NCBI GenBank assembly: GCA_947491225.1
Contig: CANLIE010000019.1
Span: forward strand, 1-57,479
Source: an uncultured Cellulophaga sp.
GTDB taxonomy: Bacteria; Bacteroidota; Bacteroidia; Flavobacteriales; Flavobacteriaceae
Direction of reading: 5' to 3'
Length of the DNA stretch: 57,479 bases
This document shows, one piece after another, positions 1 to 8,064 of this stretch (positions are counted from its first letter, which is position 1; each line of letters starts with the position of its first letter). Under the pieces are notes generated by a model. It was not told where the DNA came from and ran no database searches. It saw only the letters and a list, made by a program, of their open reading frames with translations. Made by a program: the position numbers and the translations under genes.

Positions 1-87
1 ATCAATGCTTTAATCTAATTTTTTGACAATTAATTTGCTGATTATCACTTGATTCTGTTTTTTGTCATGTACTTAGATCATTTGTAA

Positions 88-2013
88 TTAATACAACTCA
101 TTGTAATTTAATACAACCAATAAACATCTACGGTTTTCTGCATGAAAATAATCTATACAATACACACCATTCACACATTTGTTTAATATATGATCTTCAC
201 CATATCCAATTGTATACAAAATATTCTTAGAAGGCACTCCGTTTGTAATTAAGTACTCTTTTATGGCATCTGCACGCCTTTGTGATACTTTAAAATTGTG
301 TGACGCTCCCCCTTTACTGTCTGTATGAGATTCTATTTGAAGATTAAATTCTGGAAATTTTTTGATAATAACAATAGCTTTGTCCAGTTCTGTTTTTATT
401 TCAGGAGTTAATACATAGCTTTTTGTTCTAAAAATGAATTTATTGAGCTTAAGAACTTTTTTACCTTCTTTGTCTTCTATAAAATCATCAACATAATCAA
501 GAAAAATATTAGTTTGTTTTTTACCTTTTACTTTGTCTTCCAAAAAAAACTGTTTATAAGTAGAGTGTTTTTTCTTGGTTGCTATAACAGTAATTTTTTC
601 TTGCCATGGTAGTTCAATTCTATAAAGACCATTTTCAGCAGAAACCAACTCTTTTAAAATTCTATTATCTTCTCCCATAACCTTTATGGCTACATTACCA
701 ATTACAATACCTGTTTTTGGGTTAACTGTTTTACCCTGTAAGACTATAGTATTTAATTTTGGTTTTTCTGCTACTTTAAAACCATAAATATCATCTTTTC
801 CTTTGCCTCCTTCTCTATTTGAAGAAAAATAACCTTCTAAACCACTCTTATTATCATTTCTAACAATAAAACCAAAGTCATCTGCCTTAGAATTTATTCC
901 TTCACCAAGGTTAATTGGCACACCAGGAGTACGATCATCATTTAAGTTAGATTTATAAATATCCATTCCTCCATATCCATAAAAAACATCAGATGAAAAG
1001 TAAAGTCCGTCTTCAAATATATAAGGAGAAATTTCATTCCCTGGCGTATTTACTTGTGGTCCTAAATTAATTGGAGCAGACATAATTTGTCCTTGATTTG
1101 TACTCACATAATAAATGTCTGTTCCTCCGTAACTATCAGAAAAATTAGCAGCAAAATATAATCTTTGAGATTTTGCATCATAGAAAGGATAGTAAAATGA
1201 AGTGCTTAAATCTTTTAAAATAAAGTTAAACTTATTATCACTGTTAACTCTACCAATGGCAAGTGCATTTTTACCTGAAGAGTCAAAAATCAATTCTCCA
1301 TCTACTTCATTAGATAAAACATAAAATATTTTATCTAATTCTGCTGAATAGTGTGGAGTTGCCTCGTGGAAGTTTCCTTTGGGTATGCCAGAAAAAGAAT
1401 TCACATTTAAAACTTCACCTGTATCATCTATTTTACCTACTAAAATATTTAAATAAGAATTGTCAGAATTTTTCTTTCTCTTTTTTATAGTTTCATTTCT
1501 TGCGCTTGTGAATAACAATTTGTCTTTGTAAAAAGTAGGAGAAAAATCAGCTTCTGAACTATTCTCAGACAAGTTAAATACATTGTAATTAACTATAGAT
1601 GTCTCTTTCTTTACTGACATATCATAATTAAATTTAGCATTTTCTATCCAAGATGATTCTTCTAGAATGGAATCATTCATTAAAAATTTGTTCATTTCTT
1701 CAATACCTGAGTTCCTTGATAAACTACGAAGCATTTTGTTAAAATGATAAGGTGTAATGCTAGACTCACTTTCATAAATCATCTTATAAACATCCCAAGC
1801 TTTTTTATAATTAGCTGTATTAAAATAAGATTCTGCTAAATTTAAAAATTGCTGATTAGTTAATTTCGTTTCTGTTTTCTCTTTCTCATATTCTCTAGCA
1901 GCTTGTTCATAATTATATTGAAAGAAAAAACGATCACCTGCAGATTTAATATCTTGAGCCAAAGTAGCAATTACAGTTAAATTTAAAAGCAAAAAGCAAA
2001 ACTTAAATTTCAT
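88..2013 (-). CDS. OmpA-family outer-membrane protein with TPR and PD40 repeats
   Basis: A signal peptide (residues 1-19, cleaved after LAQ) precedes TPR-like helices (about 20-100). Four or five PD40/WD40-like blades follow (about 150-415), marked by repeated YF-S/A and GG-DIY motifs. Then come a carboxypeptidase-regulatory-like beta domain (about 425-505) and a C-terminal OmpA domain (about 525-640). The OmpA domain keeps HTDSKG and SQRRAD, the residues that bind peptidoglycan in this family. The protein probably anchors an outer-membrane complex to the wall. It is last in an operon with a PorP/SprF gene and a type IX-sorted adhesin, a pairing common in flavobacteria. The domain call is firm; a role in secretion or gliding is inferred from context. 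Confidence 0.9.
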   Translation of the reverse strand: MKFKFCFLLLNLTVIATLAQDIKSAGDRFFFQYNYEQAAREYEKEKTETKLTNQQFLNLAESYFNTANYKKAWDVYKMIYESESSITPYHFNKMLRSLSRNSGIEEMNKFLMNDSILEESSWIENAKFNYDMSVKKETSIVNYNVFNLSENSSEADFSPTFYKDKLLFTSARNETIKKRKKNSDNSYLNILVGKIDDTGEVLNVNSFSGIPKGNFHEATPHYSAELDKIFYVLSNEVDGELIFDSSGKNALAIGRVNSDNKFNFILKDLSTSFYYPFYDAKSQRLYFAANFSDSYGGTDIYYVSTNQGQIMSAPINLGPQVNTPGNEISPYIFEDGLYFSSDVFYGYGGMDIYKSNLNDDRTPGVPINLGEGINSKADDFGFIVRNDNKSGLEGYFSSNREGGKGKDDIYGFKVAEKPKLNTIVLQGKTVNPKTGIVIGNVAIKVMGEDNRILKELVSAENGLYRIELPWQEKITVIATKKKHSTYKQFFLEDKVKGKKQTNIFLDYVDDFIEDKEGKKVLKLNKFIFRTKSYVLTPEIKTELDKAIVIIKKFPEFNLQIESHTDSKGGASHNFKVSQRRADAIKEYLITNGVPSKNILYTIGYGEDHILNKCVNGVYCIDYFHAENRRCLLVVLNYNELY

Positions 2014-2024
2014 ATTATTTATAA

Positions 2025-3008
2025 TTAAAAGAATCTTGGGGTATCTATTTGTTTTGGTTTCTTTTTATCTTTTGAACCTTTATTATTTCTATTTGATTTC
2101 CCTAAATAAAACTTTAGGATAACCTCATGAGAGCCATCATTATATGTTTTAAATGCATTTGTAGAATAATCATAAGAGTATCCTAAAAACAAAGAATTTG
2201 AAATTTGAAATCCTGCAAGTGCACTAACAGCGTTATCTAACCTATATGACGCTCCTAAGGTAAAAACATCCTTTATCAAAAAATTGGTAGATAAATTCAC
2301 ATTAACTGGTGATTTATCAATGTAATTTACTAAAAAAGCTGGTTTAAACTTTAATTGATCACTTAAACTGAATACGAATCCCCCAATAAAATTAAATTGA
2401 GTTTTATCTTCTTCCACAACAGCAACTTCATCATCATACAAAGTACTGGTTAAAAGGTTGGGAACTGATAGTCCTAAATACCAGTTTTCTGCATATATAA
2501 AGGTTCCTGCTCCTATAATAGGATAGAATTCATTAATTTTATTTTTGCCTATTACTGGCTCGTTGTCAAATTCAAAGTTACCTTTTGTGAAATCTACGTT
2601 TAAAAAAGAACCTCCTGCATTAACACCAAAAGACCATTTAGCATTATCTGATAATTTTACCTGATAAGAATAGGCTACATTAACTAGGGTCTGATTTACA
2701 GGTCCCAATTCATCAACCAAACCATTAAAACCTAAACCAGTTTTATCATTTGAGAAAGGAATATTGGCTCCTATTCTAATGGTTTTAGGTGCTCCAGGAA
2801 TGTTTATCCATTGTGACCTATACAAACTCATTAACTCTGTATTTTCTACACTACCAACATAGGCAGGGTTAAAACTCCCTATATTATACATATACTGGGT
2901 ATATTGTGGTTCTTTTTGTGCATTTATTGAAATACAGACAAAAAATAGTAAACCACTATAAATCAGTTTTACATACATAGAAGACTTTTTCTTTTTTAAT
3001 TGTATCAT
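2025..3008 (-). CDS. PorP/SprF family type IX secretion membrane protein
   Basis: The N-terminus after the signal peptide has the family hallmark QYTQYMYN...NPAYVGS, followed by an outer-membrane beta-barrel of alternating strands. Length (327 aa) is usual. PorP/SprF proteins help deliver or attach particular type IX substrates at the cell surface, and SprF is needed for export of the adhesin SprB. The gene starts one base after the stop of the adhesin gene and lies 11 bases before the OmpA-family gene, so the three are co-transcribed. Start may be the ATG at 3008 or the in-frame ATG at 2978, which leaves a cleaner signal peptide (MYVKLIYSG...). It probably serves the additional adhesin encoded upstream. 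Confidence 0.9.
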   Translation of the reverse strand: MIQLKKKKSSMYVKLIYSGLLFFVCISINAQKEPQYTQYMYNIGSFNPAYVGSVENTELMSLYRSQWINIPGAPKTIRIGANIPFSNDKTGLGFNGLVDELGPVNQTLVNVAYSYQVKLSDNAKWSFGVNAGGSFLNVDFTKGNFEFDNEPVIGKNKINEFYPIIGAGTFIYAENWYLGLSVPNLLTSTLYDDEVAVVEEDKTQFNFIGGFVFSLSDQLKFKPAFLVNYIDKSPVNVNLSTNFLIKDVFTLGASYRLDNAVSALAGFQISNSLFLGYSYDYSTNAFKTYNDGSHEVILKFYLGKSNRNNKGSKDKKKPKQIDTPRFF

Positions 3009-3009
3009 A

Positions 3010-5646
3010 TTATCTTATGATTTGAATCCATCCTTTTTTAACTTCAGAGCCGTCTGCCAAATCCAATACATAAAAATATGTGCCGTTGGGTAAATCTTCA
3101 TTTTTCCATGTTCCATCCCATCTGTTATCATAATTAGATGTTTTGTATACTTCACTACCATATCTATTAACAATGGTAAGCTTATTATTTGGATAATTTT
3201 CTATACAATTAATTCTTAAATAATCATTTGTGCCATCTCCGTTTGGCGAAAACTGATTAAATAAAAATCCACACTCATCTGTAGTTCTTGGTGAAATGGA
3301 AACTATTATTGTAGACACATTATTATCCGTATTAAAATCATCTACAGGATATGATGCTGTTAGTGACGCTGTATTTTGGTAGCTTCCATCTTCTAAGACT
3401 AGAGCTACAATATCCAAGGTATGTTCCTGCATTCCTAAAATTTCAGAAACTTCCCAAACACCAGTTATTTCGTTATATGTTCCTGATGATGCTGTATGCG
3501 AAACATATTGAAATCCACTACCATTTTCTATTAAATCTGCAACAGTAATATCTGTTACTAAACCATCTGTTTCATTAGCCAATGTTATGGTAAATGTGAT
3601 TTGTTCTCCAATTACTGCTGTTCCTTTATCCACTTCTTTAGTAACAGATAAATCTATCTCTTTTATTGCGACAGTAGCTGAGCTTGTATCATTAGTTGCA
3701 TTATCATCATTTGGAAAAGTGCCTGTAATTGTTGCAGAATTTATATGTGTTCCTTCATCTAAGACGAGTGCAGTAACAACTAACATATGTTGCTCTCCTG
3801 CCAGAACTTCTGGAATATTCCAAATACCTGTTATATTTGTATATGTGCCAGTTGAAACAGTATGGGAAACATATTCAAAACCAATCGTTGCATCTATTAA
3901 ATCTTCAACTATAACATCTATTACTTTATCTTGAGTTAAATTAGATAGTGTTATTGTAAAAACTACTTCTTCTCCTGTAAAAGCTTCTGCTTTATTTACG
4001 GTTTTAGTAACAGAAAGGTCTATATCATCTGGATTACAGGCAGGTGTAAGATTAGGGTCACAAGGGTCTAACGGATCTGTATTATTATTTATCTCATCAC
4101 CATCTGAAATGCCATCTCCGTCAGTATCACACAACCCTGCTGTATTATCTGGCACACAAGGATCTGTATTTGCTGGGTCTTTCTGATCTACCACACCATC
4201 CCCATCAGAATCCAATACATCAGAATCTAATGCATCAATAATACCATCTAAATCTTCATCTAAAGGTACATTGAAGTCATTTCCAACTTCATCAAAATCA
4301 TTTATACCATCTTCATCTGTATCTGGTTTGTTAGGATCTGTGCCAATATTAACCTCATCATCATCTTCTATTCCGTCTCCATCTGTATCAATAATGCAAG
4401 TAGCAACAGTTATTGTTATCGTTGTTGTTTCCTCTACACAAGGACTTATAAACCCAGTGGTTGTATAGGTAAATTGATAATTTCCTAATGGTTGCCCAAC
4501 AAAATCTACTATATTAGAAGAATTAATTGATATTGTACTTGTAGCTGGTTGTGTAGCAATTGACCAACCACCTGTACCTTCTCCTGTTAATTGATCATCA
4601 AGGTTTATTTGTGTTACTCTATCTTTACCAGATAAATTACAAGCATTACCATTTGTTCCAATGCCAGAAGATGGTTGTATGTTCACTGTTGCAATAATTT
4701 CTATCCTTTCTGATGTGCATTGATTTGCAGTAGCCTCTACATAATATGATGTTGTTGTTGAAAGTACAGGAGTTTCAAAATTTTCTCCTGTATGTATTAG
4801 ATTACCTCCAGTTGGTGCATCATACCAATCTAAAAAACCATCAGATACAGTGGCTGACAATGTCATTGTGCCCTCTCCGCAAATTGAATTTGGTGTTGTA
4901 CTATCTATAGTTGGACTAAAATTTTGAACTATATTTATTTTTATGGGTGGACTAGTACAATTATTAGTTTCATCTAAAAAAAATCCATAATATTCTCCAG
5001 AAACTGAAGTATCCGAAGATGATAAATATTGATTATCATCTAATAAATTAGAACTTCTGCTCCACATTAAAATGGTTCCATTGGGAGGTGTATCCAAAAC
5101 ATAATTATCTAAATCTTGTGTAAATGCATCACAAAAAACAGTAGACAAAGAACTATTTAACTGAGGAGCATTTGGAGTATTTGCGCATAAAGACTCATTA
5201 TCTTGTATTATAATAGTTGCCTCTCCTGCCCCTGTAGCAATTGTGTAATTAGATGGATTAGGTGTTATTGTTATTATTACAGTTTCATCTCCTTCAATGA
5301 GATTATCATCTACTATACTATCCACATTAAGAAGCACAGATGAATAAAAAGTAGGTATAACAATTGTGCCACTTAATGCTCCATAATCATCAACTGTAGT
5401 AGCTGTTCCAGACACGGTGTATCTCACACTTAAATTTCCTAGAGGTAATCCACTTCTTGATATGAGAAAACTTCCTGGATTATCTGGTCCTGATCCATTC
5501 TGAACTTCACTAGCATCACCGTCATCCACACTTATTGAAACTTCCTGAGCAATTCCGGAAAATCCGAGAAGCATAAAAAGCACCAACAAATTACAACACA
5601 AATGTTTTTTTAGAAAAATGAAACTATTTAATTGTTTTATTTTCAT
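3010..5646 (-). CDS. Type IX-sorted surface protein with gliding-motility-associated C-terminal domain
   Basis: The domains, in order, are a signal peptide ending near GIAQ (about residue 34) and a Calx-beta-like domain (about 35-150, with DDYGALSG and EGDE). An Ig-like region follows (about 245-325, with WYDAPTGG). Calcium-binding thrombospondin type-3 repeats span about 420-540 (DTDGDGIEDDDE type). Two DUF11 repeats cover about 545-660 and 667-785. The C-terminal domain (about 795-878) is of CHU_C/type B sorting type, with NQFSPNGDGTNDYLRI, NRYG and LPNGTYFYV. It is a secreted or surface-attached adhesin-like protein exported by the type IX system. It heads an operon with PorP/SprF and OmpA partners. 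The ligand is unknown. Confidence 0.9.
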   Translation of the reverse strand: MKIKQLNSFIFLKKHLCCNLLVLFMLLGFSGIAQEVSISVDDGDASEVQNGSGPDNPGSFLISRSGLPLGNLSVRYTVSGTATTVDDYGALSGTIVIPTFYSSVLLNVDSIVDDNLIEGDETVIITITPNPSNYTIATGAGEATIIIQDNESLCANTPNAPQLNSSLSTVFCDAFTQDLDNYVLDTPPNGTILMWSRSSNLLDDNQYLSSSDTSVSGEYYGFFLDETNNCTSPPIKINIVQNFSPTIDSTTPNSICGEGTMTLSATVSDGFLDWYDAPTGGNLIHTGENFETPVLSTTTSYYVEATANQCTSERIEIIATVNIQPSSGIGTNGNACNLSGKDRVTQINLDDQLTGEGTGGWSIATQPATSTISINSSNIVDFVGQPLGNYQFTYTTTGFISPCVEETTTITITVATCIIDTDGDGIEDDDEVNIGTDPNKPDTDEDGINDFDEVGNDFNVPLDEDLDGIIDALDSDVLDSDGDGVVDQKDPANTDPCVPDNTAGLCDTDGDGISDGDEINNNTDPLDPCDPNLTPACNPDDIDLSVTKTVNKAEAFTGEEVVFTITLSNLTQDKVIDVIVEDLIDATIGFEYVSHTVSTGTYTNITGIWNIPEVLAGEQHMLVVTALVLDEGTHINSATITGTFPNDDNATNDTSSATVAIKEIDLSVTKEVDKGTAVIGEQITFTITLANETDGLVTDITVADLIENGSGFQYVSHTASSGTYNEITGVWEVSEILGMQEHTLDIVALVLEDGSYQNTASLTASYPVDDFNTDNNVSTIIVSISPRTTDECGFLFNQFSPNGDGTNDYLRINCIENYPNNKLTIVNRYGSEVYKTSNYDNRWDGTWKNEDLPNGTYFYVLDLADGSEVKKGWIQIIR

Positions 5647-5754
5647 TGCACTTAGTTAATTAATTAATTACATTATTTAAATAAAATACTAAAATAAACG
5701 AATTACAATATTAACTAAAAAGGATTTCCTCTTTAAACATAATCGACAAAAAAC

Positions 5755-5768
5755 GAGAAAAAATTCTC
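5755..5768 (-). terminator. Weak terminator hairpin after fabD
   Basis: On the minus strand a 5-bp stem (GAGAA/TTCTC) with a short loop is followed by a run of T, 44 bases after the fabD stop. The stem is short, so the call is weak, but it lies between two transcription units. Confidence 0.35.
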
Positions 5769-5811
5769 ATTAGCATTTATTTCTTCTGTTATTATCTTAT
5801 TCTAAAAATGA

Positions 5812-6696
5812 TTACGCCAACATAGCTGATGCAGTTTCCGATTCTTTATTTATTTTTTTTACTAAACCTTGTAAGACTTTACCTGGACCAACTTCAGTAA
5901 ACAAAATTGCACCATCTGCCACCATATTTTGTACACTCTGTGTCCATTTTACAGGAGCTGTTAATTGAGAAATTAAATTCTTTTTAATTTCCTCAGCTGT
6001 TTTAACAGCAGTTGTGGATACATTTTGATAAATAGGGCAGTTTGGCTTACTAAATGTTGTATTTTCAATAGCTGCTGCAAGTTTCTCTCTTGCTGGCTCC
6101 ATTAAAGGAGAATGAAAAGCGCCTCCAACTGGCAATAACAAAGCTCTTTTTGCTCCTGCTTCTTTTAGCTTTTCACAAGCTATATTCACTGCTGTTACTT
6201 CTCCAGAAATAACCAATTGCCCTGGGCAATTGTAATTTGCAGCTACTACCACACCTTCAATTTTTTTGCATATGTTTTCTACCACCTCATCTTCTAAACC
6301 TAAAACAGCAGCCATAGTACTAGATTGTAACTCACATGCTTCTTGCATTGCCAATGCTCTTTTAGACACTAATTTTAGACCATCTTCAAAAGTTAAAGTA
6401 CCATTTGCCACTAAAGCAGAAAACTCTCCTAAAGAATGTCCAGCTACCATATCTGGCTTAAAAGCCTCCCCCATTACCTTGCTCATAATTACAGAGTGCA
6501 AATAAATGGCTGGTTGCGTTACTTTAGTTTGTTTTAGGTCTTCTGATTCTCCTTCAAACATAATATCTGTAATGCGAAACCCTAATATATCATTAGCCTT
6601 TTCAAATAACTCTTGCGCCAAAGGATACTTTTCATACAAATCTAACCCCATACCTACAAACTGTGTTCCTTGACCAGGAAATATATATGCATTCAT
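5812..6696 (-). CDS. fabD: Malonyl-CoA:ACP transacylase
   Basis: Transfers malonyl from CoA to acyl carrier protein, supplying the extender for type II fatty acid synthesis in the cytoplasm. It shows FPGQGTQ at the N-terminus, the nucleophile motif GHSLGE with Ser88, and GGAFHSPLM holding the catalytic His. The 294-aa length is typical. A TATTTTTG -7 element lies upstream (complement of 6720-6727), so fabD probably has its own promoter although the gamma-carbonic-anhydrase gene upstream has the same orientation. The call is firm. Confidence 0.97.
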   Translation of the reverse strand: MNAYIFPGQGTQFVGMGLDLYEKYPLAQELFEKANDILGFRITDIMFEGESEDLKQTKVTQPAIYLHSVIMSKVMGEAFKPDMVAGHSLGEFSALVANGTLTFEDGLKLVSKRALAMQEACELQSSTMAAVLGLEDEVVENICKKIEGVVVAANYNCPGQLVISGEVTAVNIACEKLKEAGAKRALLLPVGGAFHSPLMEPAREKLAAAIENTTFSKPNCPIYQNVSTTAVKTAEEIKKNLISQLTAPVKWTQSVQNMVADGAILFTEVGPGKVLQGLVKKINKESETASAMLA

Positions 6697-6719
6697 CTTT
6701 TTCGATTTTTATTACTATG

Positions 6720-6727
6720 CAAAAATA
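6720..6727 (-). promoter_or_regulatory. fabD: Bacteroidota -7 element for fabD
   Basis: The complement reads TATTTTTG, matching TAnnTTTG, 24 bases before the fabD ATG. No TTG is found 20 bases further upstream, so only the -7 half is supported. Confidence 0.4.
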
Positions 6728-6765
6728 AGTAATCTTATGTAGAGAGTATGTTGCTTTTATGAAGT

Positions 6766-7284
6766 TTATTCTTCCTCTTTAAACCAACCAGAATAAGTTA
6801 CGTAGTTGTTTGCTATTCTATCTACTTCTCCTTTGCTTAATTCCTCACTAATATCTTTTATTTTTTTTGCTGGCATCCCTGCATAAACAGTTCCTGATGG
6901 AACATATGTTCCTTTAGTAACAACAGCTCCCGCCGCTATTATACTATTACTTTCTATGACGCAATCATCCATAATAATACTTCCCATACCTACCAAAACA
7001 TTGTCTTTTATAGTACATCCATGTACTAATGCATTGTGACCTATTGAAACATTATTCCCTATGGTTGTTGGAGATTTCTTATATGTACAATGTACTACTG
7101 CCCCATCTTGTACATTTACTTTATTGCCCATTTTAATAAAATGAACATCTCCACGTAACACAGCATTGAACCAAATACTGCATTGACTACCCATTTCTAC
7201 CTCGCCAACTATAGTAGCGTTTTCTGCTATAAAACAATCCTCTCCTATTTTGGGAGTTTTACCGTTAATGGTTTTTATTATCAT
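6766..7284 (-). CDS. Gamma-carbonic anhydrase-like left-handed beta-helix protein
   Basis: A 172-aa hexapeptide-repeat protein of the gamma-carbonic anhydrase/YrdA-PaaY family. It has the N-terminal GEDCFIAENATIVG and the conserved LRGDVHFIKMG...NVQDGAVVHC. IGHNALVHGC contains the three His expected to bind metal. Such proteins form trimers; many members have weak or no CO2-hydrating activity, so the substrate is uncertain. The gene lies 38 bases downstream of the LytTR regulator gene and 69 bases upstream of fabD. The family call is firm, but carbonic anhydrase activity is only inferred. Confidence 0.9.
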   Translation of the reverse strand: MIIKTINGKTPKIGEDCFIAENATIVGEVEMGSQCSIWFNAVLRGDVHFIKMGNKVNVQDGAVVHCTYKKSPTTIGNNVSIGHNALVHGCTIKDNVLVGMGSIIMDDCVIESNSIIAAGAVVTKGTYVPSGTVYAGMPAKKIKDISEELSKGEVDRIANNYVTYSGWFKEEE

Positions 7285-7322
7285 TTATTTATATGTTTTT
7301 TATATGTATGTAAACTCCTATT

Positions 7323-8054
7323 TCACTCAAAATAAGACAACAATTCTTTCTTTTTAGAAGCAGATACCATTAGCTCTTTTCCGTTATAAAGAACCACACT
7401 ACCTCCTTTTCCTTTTTTATACTTAGTCACTGCGTTTACATTTACCAAATATGATTTATGTATACGTGCAAATGGAAAATCTGACATAGCTTCCTCAAAA
7501 TACTTTAATGTTTTACTCACTACTATTTTTTTGTTTTCCAAATATATTTCTGTGTAATTATCATCTGCTCTACAAAATAATATATCTGCTACATTCAATA
7601 TTTGAAAACCATCTTGCTGTGGCAATGTTATCTTACCATCTACTTTTTTAGTTTTAGGTTGCAAAATACGATCTGCTAATTCATTTTCCTTACTTTTTAT
7701 TTCACTTACATAATCCACTGCTTTTATCAACTCATCTATATTAATGGGTTTCATTAAGTAATATGCGGCGTGATTATTTAATGCATCTAATGCATATTGG
7801 TTATAAGCTGTAACAAAAACAGTTTCAAAAGTCCTATTTGGTACTTGATCTAATAAATCAAAAGCATTACCAAATGGCATTTCTACATCCAAAAAAATTA
7901 AATCTGGTTTATGCTCTTCAATTAATTCTAAACCTATTTTTATTGACGCTGCTTCTGCTAGAAGGTTTATAGATGGGCAATATTTAGTAAGGTAATTGGT
8001 TAAAATCTCCCTGCTATTTGCTTCATCTTCAACTATGATTGCATTTAATTTCAT
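7323..8054 (-). CDS. LytTR-family response regulator
   Basis: An N-terminal receiver domain (about 1-120) has acidic residues near the start (VEDEA), the phosphoacceptor Asp in IFLDVEMP, and a conserved Lys in YYLMKP. A C-terminal LytTR DNA-binding domain (about 140-243) carries FCRADDNYTEIYL and FARIHKSYLVN. It lies directly downstream of the LytS-like sensor kinase gene (10-base gap), forming a cognate pair. LytTR regulators bind DNA upstream of target genes; the regulon is not shown here. Confidence 0.95.
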   Translation of the reverse strand: MKLNAIIVEDEANSREILTNYLTKYCPSINLLAEAASIKIGLELIEEHKPDLIFLDVEMPFGNAFDLLDQVPNRTFETVFVTAYNQYALDALNNHAAYYLMKPINIDELIKAVDYVSEIKSKENELADRILQPKTKKVDGKITLPQQDGFQILNVADILFCRADDNYTEIYLENKKIVVSKTLKYFEEAMSDFPFARIHKSYLVNVNAVTKYKKGKGGSVVLYNGKELMVSASKKKELLSYFE

Positions 8055-8064
8055 TTCAGTAGTT

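Noticed and set aside
5655-5672. TTAATTAATTAATTA run as a regulatory repeat
   Set aside because: Simple AT-rich run in an AT-rich leader; nothing else supports a binding site.
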